Counted from the first letter of the stretch, positions 34,419-42,500 are shown. The stretch is 55,051 nt of DNA from SFLA01 sp045595165 (GCA_045595165.1 JAZNZY010000024.1:1-55051), one strand, 5' to 3'. The notes: a model not told the origin generated them from the letters alone. Translations and numbers: made by a program.

Positions 34419-34718
34419 ATGGAATCTAAATTTACAGGTGGACTTTTAGGTTTAATTGGCGTTAGCATTTTACAGTACCTTCTCATCGTTATAACGCTCG
34501 GTTTCGGAACGCCTTGGGCGGTGTGCATCAAAGAAAGATGGGTTGCAAAACATACTATTATCGATGGACGTCAAGTTGTTTTCGACGGTAAAGGCGGCCA
34601 GCTTTTCGGAAATTTCATTAAATGGGAGCTTCTCTCTATAATCACCCTTGGTATTTATTCCTTCTGGCTCGGCATAAATATGAAAAAATGGGTAGTTAAG
34701 CACACTCACTTGGTTTAA
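34419..34718 (+). CDS. DUF898-like small membrane protein
   Basis: 99 residues with two hydrophobic helices (about 8-30 and 66-85). The sequences VFDGKGGQLFGNFIKWELLSI and TLGIYSFWLGINMKKWVVKHTH match the repeated unit of DUF898/YjgN membrane proteins. Here a single half-length unit is present instead of the multi-helix form, which is common in Clostridia. Function unknown. The ribosome binding site is AAGGAG and the gene has its own strong promoter. Confidence 0.85.
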   Translation: MESKFTGGLLGLIGVSILQYLLIVITLGFGTPWAVCIKERWVAKHTIIDGRQVVFDGKGGQLFGNFIKWELLSIITLGIYSFWLGINMKKWVVKHTHLV

Positions 34719-34817
34719 TTCAAAAATATAAGCCCCGACACACAGTCGGGGCTTCAGAGCGAAGACAAAGTTGGTCTTTACGTGCTTGAAAAGAAAGAAA
34801 AAGAACAGCTAAAAGAA

Positions 34818-34857
34818 AAAAGTATGCTTTTTAAAACGGAAGCATACTTTTCTTTTT
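34818..34857 (+). terminator. Terminator-like hairpin within the 34.7-35.1 kb element
   Basis: AAAAGTATGCTT (34818-34829) pairs with AAGCATACTTTT (34840-34851), followed by CTTTTTGT. It may end transcripts from the DUF898 gene. Confidence 0.7.
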
Positions 34858-34859
34858 GT

Positions 34860-34900
34860 CGGGGTCCCCGAGAAGCCGTAAGGCTTCTTGGGGTGATTTT
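34860..34900 (+). repeat. 3-prime-end hairpin element, copy E
   Basis: CGGGGTCCCC, stem GAGAAGCC around GTAA, GGCTTCTT, GGGGTGATTTT. It starts directly after the T-run of the terminator at 34818-34857. The loop differs by one base from GCAA, keeping a GNRA pattern. Confidence 0.88.
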
Positions 34901-35019
34901 AAAAAGGAACAAAAATATTGATTTTTTTCAAGCACTTCCACGAAAAGCTCGACTACCGTAGATAACTACGCCTACGCTCGCTTTTCGTGAAAAATACCTG
35001 TCTTTGTCGCACTCTGCCC

Positions 35020-35044
35020 AATCTGCAGACTTTGTCTGCAGATT
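35020..35044. repeat. Perfect 11-bp inverted repeat
   Basis: AATCTGCAGAC (35020-35030) and GTCTGCAGATT (35034-35044) with a TTT loop. It directly precedes the right-hand 25-base hairpin and is absent from the left copy. Confidence 0.7.
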
Positions 35045-35075
35045 GAAGCCCCGACACACAGTCGGGGCTTTGTTT

Positions 35076-35798
35076 TTATAAAATTTTTGAAAGAAATTCT
35101 TTTACTCTGGGGTTTTTGGGGTTTTCAAAGAATTCCTCGGGAGGGGCGTCCTCCAGAACATGACCTTCGTCCATAAACAGAATTCTGGTTGCCGCTTCGC
35201 GGGCAAACGCCATTTCGTGGGTTACCACTACCATAGTCATATTGTTTTCCGCCAATTCCCGCATTACCTCAAGAACTTCTCCTACCATTTCGGGGTCGAG
35301 AGCGGAGGTAGGTTCATCAAACAGCATTACCTCCGGGTCCATAGCGAGGGCGCGGACGATGGCGATACGCTGTTTCTGACCGCCTGAAAGCTGTGCGGGA
35401 TATGAATCCGCTTTATCCGAAAGACCCACACGCTTTAAAAGCTGTTCCGCACGGTCGGCGGCTTCGGGCTTGGTAAGCTTTTTGGTCATTACGGGCGCAA
35501 GGGTGATATTTTCCGTTACCGTCATATGAGGGAACAGATTAAAGTTTTGGAAAACCATTCCCATACGGCGGCGGACGTGGTTGATATTACACTTTTTATC
35601 GGTAATCTCGGTTCCGTCCAGATAAATACTGCCCGAGGTAGGCGTTTCAAGAAGATTAAGACAGCGGAGCAATGTGGATTTACCGCTTCCCGAAGGACCG
35701 ATAATAACCACCTTTTCGCCTTTTTTGATCTCTAAATCAATATTTTTGAGCACCTGCAATTCGCCGAAATCTTTTGAAAGGTTTTTAACGCTTATCAC
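35076..35798 (-). CDS. glnQ: Amino-acid ABC transporter ATP-binding protein
   Basis: 240 residues from a GTG at 35798, which follows AAAGGAGG and gives the usual family length. It overlaps the permease stop by 14 bases. Walker A is GPSGSGKST near residue 32, the Q-loop is in GMVFQNFNLFPHMTV, the signature is LSGGQKQR, and Walker B is VMLFDEPTSALD with a switch His in VVVTHEMAFAREAA. It powers the GlnP-type permease encoded upstream. The polar amino acid subfamily is clear; the exact substrate is not. Confidence 0.95.
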   Translation of the reverse strand: MISVKNLSKDFGELQVLKNIDLEIKKGEKVVIIGPSGSGKSTLLRCLNLLETPTSGSIYLDGTEITDKKCNINHVRRRMGMVFQNFNLFPHMTVTENITLAPVMTKKLTKPEAADRAEQLLKRVGLSDKADSYPAQLSGGQKQRIAIVRALAMDPEVMLFDEPTSALDPEMVGEVLEVMRELAENNMTMVVVTHEMAFAREAATRILFMDEGHVLEDAPPEEFFENPKNPRVKEFLSKIL

Positions 35799-36504
35799 TC
35801 TGACGCAGCCTCCTTTCAAAAATGCCAAGCAGCTTTGTGAGTCCCACTACCATTACAAGATAAATAAGCGCAATGGCGATAAGAGGCCAAAAAGCCGAAA
35901 GGGTTCGGGATTGAATAATAGAATAGGATTTGGTAAGGTCCACCAAGCCGATATAACCGACAACCGAGGTTTCCTTTAAGAGGGTTATCATTTCGTTGCC
36001 CAAAGCGGGGAGTGCGTTTTTTACAGCCTGAGGTAAAATTACCTTTACCATAGTCTGTGCAGAGGTGAGTCCAAGGCTTCTGCCCGCTTCAGTCTGTCCG
36101 ATATCTATGGAAAGTATACCGGAACGGAAAATTTCCGAAACGTATGCGCCGGAGTTAAAACCGAAGGCGATTATTGCCGCCAGAGATTTATCTATATCCA
36201 CAGATGCGAACACTACGAAATATATAATAAGAAGCTGAACCATTACGGGAGTGCCGCGTATAACGGTAACGTAAATATCGCACAGCCATTCAAGGCGGAA
36301 AAAGCGGAAATTACGACTTCTTCCGTTTCGCTCTCGGTTTGCCCTTATAAGACCTACCACAAAACCCAATACTACGCCGATCAGGGCCGCGAATAACGTA
36401 ACTTTGAGGGTTACAAGTAAACCATCAAGAATGATCTTCCACCTGTCCCCCTCAATAAAGTTAAACACAAACTGATCGGCTAAATCTTTGAAAAAATCAG
36501 CCAT
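35785..36504 (-). CDS. glnP: Amino-acid ABC transporter permease
   Basis: 239 residues with about five transmembrane helices. The N-terminal hydrophobic part starts near residue 25 (ILDGLLVTLKVTLFAALIGVVLG). The cytoplasmic EAA loop that docks to the ATPase is seen as EAGRSLGLTSAQTMVKVILPQAVKNALPAL. It belongs to the HisM/GlnP family. A single permease gene implies a homodimer. It lies between the binding-protein gene (17 bases upstream) and the ATPase gene. Confidence 0.94.
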   Translation of the reverse strand: MADFFKDLADQFVFNFIEGDRWKIILDGLLVTLKVTLFAALIGVVLGFVVGLIRANRERNGRSRNFRFFRLEWLCDIYVTVIRGTPVMVQLLIIYFVVFASVDIDKSLAAIIAFGFNSGAYVSEIFRSGILSIDIGQTEAGRSLGLTSAQTMVKVILPQAVKNALPALGNEMITLLKETSVVGYIGLVDLTKSYSIIQSRTLSAFWPLIAIALIYLVMVVGLTKLLGIFERRLRQSDKR

Positions 36505-36521
36505 TTCAGTAATATTCCTTT

Positions 36522-37280
36522 TTATTCAGCCGCGATATACTTATCTATGATCTTCTGCAGTTCGCCGCTGTCCTTAAGAGCCTTAAGAGCTTCGTTTATC
36601 TTTTCTACAAGCTCGGTATTGCCCTTTGCGATACACATTGCGTATTCTTCGTAGGTATACTCTTCGTCGATAATAACGAGATTATCGTATTTTTCGATAT
36701 ACTTCTTTGCGGGCTCGTTATCGATAATAACCGCATCGATCTTGCCCTGAGAAAGAGCGAGAACAGCTTCCGTGCCGCTGTTGAACTGCTCAACGGAGCC
36801 GATGGTGGAGTCATCGGAAGCATAGATATCGCCGGTGGTGCCGGTCTGTACGCCGACCTTCTTGCCTGCCAGGTCCGCAACGCCGTTTATGCCGGAGTCG
36901 GAAGCGGTGATAACTACCTGCTTACCGGTTGCGTAAGTATCGGAAAAATCTACGTTTTTAAGTCTGTCCTCGGTAACCGTCATACCTGCGATACCGATAT
37001 CAGCCTTACCGGAGCTTACGGAAGTGATGATCGCGTCAAATTCGATATCTGTTATCTCAACCTCAAGACCAAGGTATTCGCCAACAGCCTGAATGATCTC
37101 GATATCAATGCCTGCGAAGTTGCCATTATCATCTCTGAATTCGTAAGGAGGGAAGGTTGCGTTGGTAGCAACTACCAACTTGCCGTCTTCTTTTATTTCA
37201 TCATAAGTTCTGAAAGATGCACATCCTGCAAATGCAAATACCATAACCGCACAAAGGATGATTGCCAAAATCTTTTTCAT
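36522..37280 (-). CDS. glnH: Amino-acid ABC transporter substrate-binding lipoprotein
   Basis: 252 residues from ATG 37280, after GGAGG. Lipobox FAGC (Cys20). The family 3 fold is shown by LVVATNATFPPYEFRDDNGNFAGIDIEI, the Arg in MTVTEDRLKNVDFS that usually binds the alpha-carboxylate, and VGVQTGTTGD. First gene of the glnHPQ operon. The sequence does not settle between glutamine, cystine or other polar amino acids. Confidence 0.93.
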   Translation of the reverse strand: MKKILAIILCAVMVFAFAGCASFRTYDEIKEDGKLVVATNATFPPYEFRDDNGNFAGIDIEIIQAVGEYLGLEVEITDIEFDAIITSVSSGKADIGIAGMTVTEDRLKNVDFSDTYATGKQVVITASDSGINGVADLAGKKVGVQTGTTGDIYASDDSTIGSVEQFNSGTEAVLALSQGKIDAVIIDNEPAKKYIEKYDNLVIIDEEYTYEEYAMCIAKGNTELVEKINEALKALKDSGELQKIIDKYIAAE

Positions 37281-37325
37281 TGTTGTTTCCTCCATAAAAA
37301 TATTTAAAATTTAGGTACGAGGTAT

Positions 37326-37353
37326 AGTATACTCTCTTTTTTTCAGAAATCAA
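37326..37353 (-). promoter_or_regulatory. Promoter of glnHPQ
   Basis: Minus strand: TTGATT (37348-37353), 16-base spacer, TATACT (37326-37331). An inverted repeat AGTGC/GCACT overlaps the upstream edge at about 37354-37369 and could be an operator. Confidence 0.7.
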
Positions 37354-37423
37354 GTGCTTTTATGCACTAAAACGGATATTTTTCATCTTTTTGAATAATT
37401 TTACGTAAAAAATACACGTTTTT

Positions 37424-37894
37424 CTATTGCGGCGCCTTACAAACGTCCACCCAGTCGGCAAAAACAGATGCCTTCTCCAGTTCGGGAATAGTCAGCTTTA
37501 CTGCGCTGGCAGCGTTTCCGCAAGCGGGATAAACTATATCAAACTGCTTTAAGGATACGTCCAAAAACACCTTTACGCCTTCGTTTATACCAAAGGGGCA
37601 CACTCCCCCTACCCCGTGGCCGATAAGAGCTTCCACCTCTTCAAAGGGGAGCATTTTTGCTTTTGTATGGAATACGGCTTTAAACTTGCCGTTATCTATC
37701 TTTGCGTCCCCCGCGGCTACGATAAGCACGGGTAAATTTTCCACAAGAAAGGACAGCGTTTTTGCGATCTCCGCTTCTTTACAGCCGATCGCCTGCGCCG
37801 CCTCTGCCACCGTAGCGGAGGAAACGTCAAACAGCATTATTTTATCCTCAAGCCCAAACTCTTTAAGATGGGCGGTTGCTTTTTCTACGGACAT
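37424..37894 (-). CDS. YbaK/EbsC family aminoacyl-tRNA deacylase
   Basis: 156 residues from ATG 37894, eight bases after GGAGG; a TTG five codons upstream would put the ribosome binding site inside the gene. Family marks are the conserved Lys in EIAKTLSF, GDAKIDNGKFK, and HGVGGVCPFGI, the substrate-pocket segment of YbaK/ProX-like proteins. These hydrolyse mischarged tRNAs such as Cys-tRNA(Pro). It starts 18 bases after the kinase gene upstream, so they form a pair. Confidence 0.9.
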   Translation of the reverse strand: MSVEKATAHLKEFGLEDKIMLFDVSSATVAEAAQAIGCKEAEIAKTLSFLVENLPVLIVAAGDAKIDNGKFKAVFHTKAKMLPFEEVEALIGHGVGGVCPFGINEGVKVFLDVSLKQFDIVYPACGNAASAVKLTIPELEKASVFADWVDVCKAPQ

Positions 37895-37912
37895 TTTTAC
37901 TTCCTCCAAAAA

Positions 37913-38425
37913 CTATATTTCTATATTTATCTCGTACTTATCCTCGATAAGTATATAATTTGCACCGTGTTTTTGTGCAAGCAAAAGCAGTTTTGCGTTG
38001 TCCTCCAGGGTGCTTTCAAGGGTGCACCAGCTGTCGTCTGAGCGGTCTTCGATAACGCTTGCGTATTTCTTTATATCGTCAAAATGTTTTTTGATATAAT
38101 CTTCGCTGAAAATAATACAAAAACACTTTATATGTTCCAGATACTCCGGTTCAAAAGCCTTTGCGTAATCAAAGGGGATATAACACCCCTCCACGATCAG
38201 ATTCTGCTTGTTTTCGATAGCAGTCTTTATCATTTCCCGAACTATGGGCCACAGATATTCGGTAAGCTCATCGTCGTCTTCGGGCGTGAGGGCAGTTTGC
38301 CCGCTTCGAATCAATCCCATTTTGAGATGATCTATGGAAAGGTATGGGTATTTATATTTTTCCAAAAGTCTTTGCGCAAGGGCGGTCTTTCCCGCGTGGG
38401 ACGCGCCCGAGATAAGGATTATCAT
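37913..38425 (-). CDS. P-loop NTPase, small-molecule kinase-like
   Basis: 170 residues. The N-terminus has Walker A as ISGASHAGKTALAQ, followed by LSIDHLKMGLIRSG and LIVEGCYIPFD, the arrangement seen in adenylate-kinase-like, gluconate-kinase-like and 2-phosphoglycerate-kinase-like proteins. The helical middle would be the lid. The C-terminal part (AQKHGANYILIEDKYEI) closes the fold. Cytoplasmic. The substrate is not known. Confidence 0.8.
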   Translation of the reverse strand: MIILISGASHAGKTALAQRLLEKYKYPYLSIDHLKMGLIRSGQTALTPEDDDELTEYLWPIVREMIKTAIENKQNLIVEGCYIPFDYAKAFEPEYLEHIKCFCIIFSEDYIKKHFDDIKKYASVIEDRSDDSWCTLESTLEDNAKLLLLAQKHGANYILIEDKYEINIEI

Positions 38426-38472
38426 ATTATCACTTCCTTTTTGTAAAAGAGATTATAACATAGCGGAATAAA

Positions 38473-38544
38473 AAATTCAAGCACCCGAAATCACCCCAAG
38501 AAGCCTGACGGCTTCTCGGGGACCCCGAAAAAGTGCTTGAATTT
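38473..38544 (-). terminator. Terminator stem with hairpin element copy F inside its loop
   Basis: Outer stem AAATTCAAGCAC (38473-38484) and GTGCTTGAATTT (38533-38544), followed on the minus strand by TTTTATT. The loop holds element copy F at 38489-38527, which on the minus strand reads CGGGGTCCCC, GAGAAGCC, GTCA, GGCTTCTT, GGGGTGATT. It serves the lipoprotein gene that ends at 38552. Confidence 0.8.
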
Positions 38545-38551
38545 CGATTGT

Positions 38552-39589
38552 TTAAGGTTTTTCAATTTCGCTTCCGCCCCATTCAACCACGGTAAAGCCT
38601 TGGCGGATAAAGGGAGAAAAGCTTTGAGGGGCAATATCCACATACGTGTCGGAGACGTAATATGTCATAAACACGCGGAGCAGGCTATCGGGACAAGGAG
38701 CAATATCCAAAACCGCGCCCTCCGTATACGTATCGTTCTGGAAGGAAATTACGTTATATGTGTTTTCCTGCATACGGGGCAGCCAGTACACGATAAACTC
38801 GTTGGCTTCACGGGGAGTGAGCCCTTGGGATGCGAGCGCCCATTCCAGGAAGGACGCGGTATCCTCACCGCGGACACAAAAGCCTGCGGAAAAATCCCAG
38901 TTACCGTATTGGACCCCTTCCCAGTACAGAGCGTAATATTCCTTACCGTCGGGGAAAACCAAGGTTCCGTCGGGGTATGCTGTGAAATTATCCCAACCCT
39001 TGCCGTAATCGGGGTAAGTGCAGGTTAAAGCGCCGTTTAAAGTAAGCTTAACGGAGCAAACCGTGGGCACTTGAGGGTATAAGTATATAATGGGTTTTTC
39101 GGGCGCATCATAATAATACGATGTTATATCTTTGGGTGTTACTCGAACGTATTTCGCGGGATCCTTAGGGTGCTGTACCATCATAGCGTTGGCTCGTATC
39201 GAATCACCGAGGCACCATTCATCCGCCTGATCGGTAATAACGCACACGAATTCGCCCCACGTTTCTTTTGAACTGGGAGCAACTACTTCAAGAAGCAAAG
39301 CGTTGGTAAATTTACCGGCAATCACACCGTAAACAAAATAGTCGCCGTCTACTGTTTCAACGCACTCCACTTCATCATCGGAAAGCGGTTGCAGCTCTTG
39401 TAGAACTGCCGAATTCTCTTCGGGCGCCGAGCTATCGTCGGGAACAGTGCTTTCTTCGGGTACGGAAGAAGCCATACCTGCTTCATCCTGCGCAGAGGTA
39501 TCCGGATTATTACTCTTTTCTTCTTCGCAAGCGTAAAGAACACCAAGGCACATCAAAAGGGAAAGAAAGATGCAAATATACTTTTTCAT
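38552..39589 (-). CDS. Lipoprotein with a KPIIYLYP domain, function unknown
   Basis: 345 residues; lipobox LYAC (Cys21) and a linker rich in Ser, Glu, Pro and Asp up to about residue 70. Residues about 75-160 look like a small beta domain. From about residue 168 the sequence EKPIIYLYPQVPTVCSVKLTLNG starts a domain I have seen in many secreted Clostridia proteins without known function. It continues with CTYPDYGKGWDNFTAYPDGTL and later FIVYWLPRMQENTYNVISF. No catalytic triad is evident. Single-gene unit ending at the split terminator. Confidence 0.75.
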   Translation of the reverse strand: MKKYICIFLSLLMCLGVLYACEEEKSNNPDTSAQDEAGMASSVPEESTVPDDSSAPEENSAVLQELQPLSDDEVECVETVDGDYFVYGVIAGKFTNALLLEVVAPSSKETWGEFVCVITDQADEWCLGDSIRANAMMVQHPKDPAKYVRVTPKDITSYYYDAPEKPIIYLYPQVPTVCSVKLTLNGALTCTYPDYGKGWDNFTAYPDGTLVFPDGKEYYALYWEGVQYGNWDFSAGFCVRGEDTASFLEWALASQGLTPREANEFIVYWLPRMQENTYNVISFQNDTYTEGAVLDIAPCPDSLLRVFMTYYVSDTYVDIAPQSFSPFIRQGFTVVEWGGSEIEKP

Positions 39590-39718
39590 AAAACATACTC
39601 CTCTCGGTTTTTACTAGTCTGTATATAATACCGTCAAAAAAAGCGTTTGGTTTCAAAAAAATAAAAACTTTTTCAAAAAAGTATATTAAATGGCTCTGTA
39701 TATTGCAAAATCTGTTTT

Positions 39719-40048
39719 TTACAGAAAAATATAAACCAATGCGCCCATAATCAAAAGAAAAATTACAGACCAGACACACACGGACACTATGGAAATGTTT
39801 TTCAAAGCGGGATTTGGAGCTATTTTTATATTCACAAGCGAGCAGAAAAAGCCCACGGAGGCAATAAACCCGCCTATAATAATAGTTCCGAAGTACATTA
39901 TCGGGAGTATTGCCATCATAGCTATATCTTCACCACGCTTTTCAAATGCGTTTAACGATACGTGGCACCCGACAACCAGCCCAACCTCGCAAACAAACGA
40001 AATGCATATTATACACAAAAGTATGATCGACCACACTTTTTTGTTCAT
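39719..40048 (-). CDS. Small membrane protein, three transmembrane helices
   Basis: 109 residues with hydrophobic segments at about 5-29, 43-72 and 81-108, and few charged residues. Start ATG follows GGAGG. It lies between two lipoprotein genes on the same strand but with gaps of 59 and 129 bases. No family recognised. Confidence 0.65.
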   Translation of the reverse strand: MNKKVWSIILLCIICISFVCEVGLVVGCHVSLNAFEKRGEDIAMMAILPIMYFGTIIIGGFIASVGFFCSLVNIKIAPNPALKNISIVSVCVWSVIFLLIMGALVYIFL

Positions 40049-40107
40049 AAAACACCTCCGTTACACCGGAATTTTTTCTGCCGTAATTATTTAAACACAA
40101 GGTGTTT

Positions 40108-40548
40108 TTAAACTATACCCAAAACCAGTTGGAAGGAGATAAATCCCGTGCTGTCGTTATCGGAAAGGTAGACTACGCTGAGATAAATAACGTCACCGTC
40201 CGCAAGCGTAACTTGGTAGCTTACAGTTTCCTGTCTGGTTTTACCGGATGCGCCGGTGGAAGTATTGACGTTAATACCGGTTACCACTATGGAATCTGCT
40301 TTTCTTCCCTCCAGATATTCGCTCATTTGAGTGAGAGCGGCATCTGCGTTTTCTGCTTTTTGGGAATGCATAAGCCCTTTGGCATCGGATATGCGGTTTT
40401 CCGCAAGTGCGGTAAGCATTTCCTCTACCTTGGGAGCAGCCTCCGATTCTTTAACCAGATCGCCTGACAAGCTCTGGGTAAAATTACAGGATGCCAGACA
40501 GCAGATCAGAACCAGTGCAACTAAAGAAAAACCAATAAATCTTTTCAT
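40108..40548 (-). CDS. Small lipoprotein, DUF3887/DUF4878-like
   Basis: 146 residues; lipobox LASC (Cys21), ribosome binding site AAAGGAG. The mature part starts with a helix (EEMLTALAENRISDAKGLMH) followed by strands ending in DGDVIYLSVVYLSDNDSTGFISFQ. This helix-then-sheet order fits the NTF2-like DUF4878/DUF3887 lipoprotein domains. Family placement is by pattern only. Confidence 0.7.
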   Translation of the reverse strand: MKRFIGFSLVALVLICCLASCNFTQSLSGDLVKESEAAPKVEEMLTALAENRISDAKGLMHSQKAENADAALTQMSEYLEGRKADSIVVTGINVNTSTGASGKTRQETVSYQVTLADGDVIYLSVVYLSDNDSTGFISFQLVLGIV

Positions 40549-40620
40549 AGAAATTTCTCCTTTCGTTTTTTCTATCCATATTGTATCACAAATATGTTTA
40601 AATGTAAATAGGGACGACAG

Positions 40621-40735
40621 AAATTGAGTTTAGAGTTATGAGTTTGCGTCGCAAACATTATGATACGCTTCGCGTAGTTATGATATGAGCAAGGCAATCA
40701 TAACTGATAATCACCCCATCGGTGGTTTTATATAA
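40621..40735. repeat. Intergenic cluster of hairpins ending in a truncated element tail
   Basis: GTTTGCG-T-CGCAAAC (40642-40656), TACGC-TTC-GCGTA (40664-40676), and AGTTATGAT/ATCATAACT (40676-40684 and 40697-40705) follow each other. Directly after comes GATAATCACCCC (40706-40717), identical to the boundary of the tandem element copies at 46.4 kb. No coding sequence is present. It looks like remains of one or two small repeat elements. Confidence 0.45.
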
Positions 40736-40776
40736 CATATTTCGCCGTTAGCAATCGGTCAAAACAAATTTTAATC

Positions 40777-41217
40777 TCATGCGGCAAAAATGGTTGCCAC
40801 TATTACAACTATTACAAACCATATTAAAAATGCGAGAGACGCGATTCCTACAGAAGCGAGAATTTTTAAGAAAACGTTGTTGATTTTTCTGACAACGGTA
40901 GAGGTGATTATACCCGCCAACGCACCGATAGCACCGCCGATAGCGCCGCCGAAAAATACCAATATACACGGCAGGAAGCTGAGCAGAAATTCAACCACGG
41001 TAAGACTTCTTACCAATACGTAGGTTTCCGTATCGTTCATAAGCTTGACTCCCGTCAGGAAGTTTCCCTTTACCTTATAGCGGGTCTCACCAAGCTTAAA
41101 GGATTTTTTACCGTTTTTTTCAAGCTTTTCCCCGTCAACCGTTATGGTTTTCTTGCCGGTCCAAATATTTTCATCATAAATAAATTCTTTGCCGTCATAA
41201 GTGGTAATTGATTTCAT
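40777..41217 (-). CDS. Hypothetical membrane protein with N-terminal soluble domain
   Basis: 146 residues. The first 65 residues are soluble and strand-rich (EFIYDENIWTGKKTITVDGEKLEK), followed by two or three helices. One is Gly/Ala-rich (FFGGAIGGAIGALAGIITSTVV) and the last is very hydrophobic (LAFLIWFVIVVIVATIFAA). Start ATG follows AAGGAG. The family is not named here. A role in membrane stress or lipid handling would be speculation. Confidence 0.7.
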   Translation of the reverse strand: MKSITTYDGKEFIYDENIWTGKKTITVDGEKLEKNGKKSFKLGETRYKVKGNFLTGVKLMNDTETYVLVRSLTVVEFLLSFLPCILVFFGGAIGGAIGALAGIITSTVVRKINNVFLKILASVGIASLAFLIWFVIVVIVATIFAA

Positions 41218-41368
41218 TCTTTATATCTCCTTCAAATCTTCAAAATATCGTTTTTGTGTTCAACTAATATTACAGATATATCATATCTCAAATTTCTACA
41301 AAAGTCAATAGATGGCACAAATTTTTACAAATCGAATTGCCATAAAAACGAAACCTCGAAAGAAAACG

Positions 41369-41400
41369 CAAAAAGCTCCGATAATTCGGAGCTTTTTTGT
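41369..41400. terminator. Terminator of rplM-rpsI
   Basis: AAAAGCTCCGA (41371-41381) pairs with TCGGAGCTTTT (41386-41396) around TAAT, T-runs on both strands, 15 bases after the rpsI stop. Confidence 0.9.
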
Positions 41401-41414
41401 ATACAAGATAAAAC

Positions 41415-41822
41415 TTATCTCTTGGAGAACTGGCTTGCACGACGAGCAGCCTTCAAGCCGTACTTCTTTCTTTCCTTCATACGAGGGTCACGGGTGAGAA
41501 GACCAGCCTTCTTAAGAGAAGGACGGTATGCAGCTTCGTCTGCCTGGGTAAGAGCGCGAGCGATGCCGTGTCTTACTGCGCCTGCCTGACCGGAAATACC
41601 GCCGCCGTTAACCTTGCAGATAACGTCGAACTTACCAAGGGTGTTGGTAACGGTGAAAGGCTGACGAACAACCAGCTTAAGGGTTTCAAGACCGAAATAA
41701 TCGTCTATATCTCTGCCGTTAACGGTGATAACGCCGGTACCGGGAACGATACGTACTCTTGCAACACTGGACTTTCTTCTGCCGGTGCCGTAGAAATAGG
41801 GTTTTGCGGGTGTATAAGTCAT
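41415..41822 (-). CDS. rpsI: 30S ribosomal protein S9
   Basis: 135 residues. YFYGTGRRKSSVARVRIVPG at the N-terminus, GGGISGQAGAVRHGIARAL in the middle and the basic tail LKAARRASQFSKR ending in Lys-Arg are diagnostic. The tail reaches the ribosomal P site. It is 16 bases downstream of rplM, the standard pair. Confidence 0.98.
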   Translation of the reverse strand: MTYTPAKPYFYGTGRRKSSVARVRIVPGTGVITVNGRDIDDYFGLETLKLVVRQPFTVTNTLGKFDVICKVNGGGISGQAGAVRHGIARALTQADEAAYRPSLKKAGLLTRDPRMKERKKYGLKAARRASQFSKR

Positions 41823-41838
41823 TTCTTTGCTCCTCCTA

Positions 41839-42270
41839 TTACTTTACTTCAACAACGATGGGCTGCTGAGCCTGCTGTTCGTGTTCTGCGCCCTTGTATA
41901 CTCTGAGGCGAGCGAAGGATGCGTCACCCAGCTTGTTCTTGGGAAGCATACCCTTAACTGCAAGGGATACTGCCATTTCGGGCTTGGTTCTCATAAGAGT
42001 GCTGTACTTAACAGCCTTGAGGCCGCCAACGTAACCGCTGTGATGATAATAGGTCTTCTGTTCGAGTTTTTTGCCGGTGAGAACTACCTTCTCTGCGTTG
42101 AGGATGATTACGCAATCGCCGCAATCAACGTGAGGGGTGTACTCGGGCTTATGCTTACCGTTAAGGATGGTAGCAGCGGTAACAGCAACCTTACCGAGGG
42201 TCTTGCCTGCGGCGTCGATTACATACCACTTGCGGTTCACATCTTCGGTTCTGAGCATGAATGTGGACAT
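41839..42270 (-). CDS. rplM: 50S ribosomal protein L13
   Basis: 143 residues. WYVIDAAGKTLGKVA, GDCVIILNAEKVVLTGKKLEQKTYYHHSGY and AVKGMLPKNKLG are diagnostic. It is an early-assembly protein of the large subunit. First gene of the operon with rpsI. The leader of about 40 bases is too short for an L13 autoregulatory leader of the known type. Confidence 0.98.
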   Translation of the reverse strand: MSTFMLRTEDVNRKWYVIDAAGKTLGKVAVTAATILNGKHKPEYTPHVDCGDCVIILNAEKVVLTGKKLEQKTYYHHSGYVGGLKAVKYSTLMRTKPEMAVSLAVKGMLPKNKLGDASFARLRVYKGAEHEQQAQQPIVVEVK

Positions 42271-42315
42271 GGAAAATTCCTCCGTTTAATATACTTTCTT
42301 TTTTCGTGCCTTGCC

Positions 42316-42343
42316 ATTATACCACGCAAAAATAAAATGTCAA
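42316..42343 (-). promoter_or_regulatory. Promoter of rplM-rpsI
   Basis: Minus strand: TTGACA (42338-42343), 16-base spacer, TATAAT (42316-42321). Confidence 0.88.
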
Positions 42344-42446
42344 TAGGTTTTGAATAATTTTTTTAAGTTTTCTATACTTTTTCTTTCATTTTCTTTAATT
42401 TTCTTTAATTTCGTGAAGTGCGAAAAACGATTCGCGCATATTTTTA

Positions 42447-42475
42447 TTGATTTTATTTAAAAGCCATTGTATAAT
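42447..42475 (+). promoter_or_regulatory. Promoter of the ttcA-like gene and comF
   Basis: TTGATT (42447-42452), 17-base spacer, TATAAT (42470-42475). Confidence 0.8.
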
Positions 42476-42500
42476 ACATTTTGAAAGGCAGGGATGAAAA

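Larger units (their letters stand above)
34730..35070. mobile_element. Candidate non-autonomous inverted-repeat element flanked by 25-base direct repeats
   Basis: Identical 25-base hairpins (AAGCCCCGAC, ACACA, GTCGGGGCTT) stand at 34730-34754 and 35046-35070 in direct orientation. Between them, 291 bases carry ordered inverted repeats: CAGAG (34755-34759), ACAAAG (34765-34770) and GTGCTTGAAAA (34782-34792) on the left. On the right, in mirrored order, are TTTTCAAGCAC (34925-34935), CTTTGT (35002-35007) and CTCTG (35012-35016). A TTTTTAT run follows only the right hairpin, as if one terminator had been split or duplicated. No coding sequence is inside. This covers the gene-free stretch 34719-35075. 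Confidence 0.5.

Noticed and set aside
42271..42321. Possible L13 autoregulatory leader upstream of rplM
   Set aside because: The leader is about 40 bases and shows no stem-loop of the known type.
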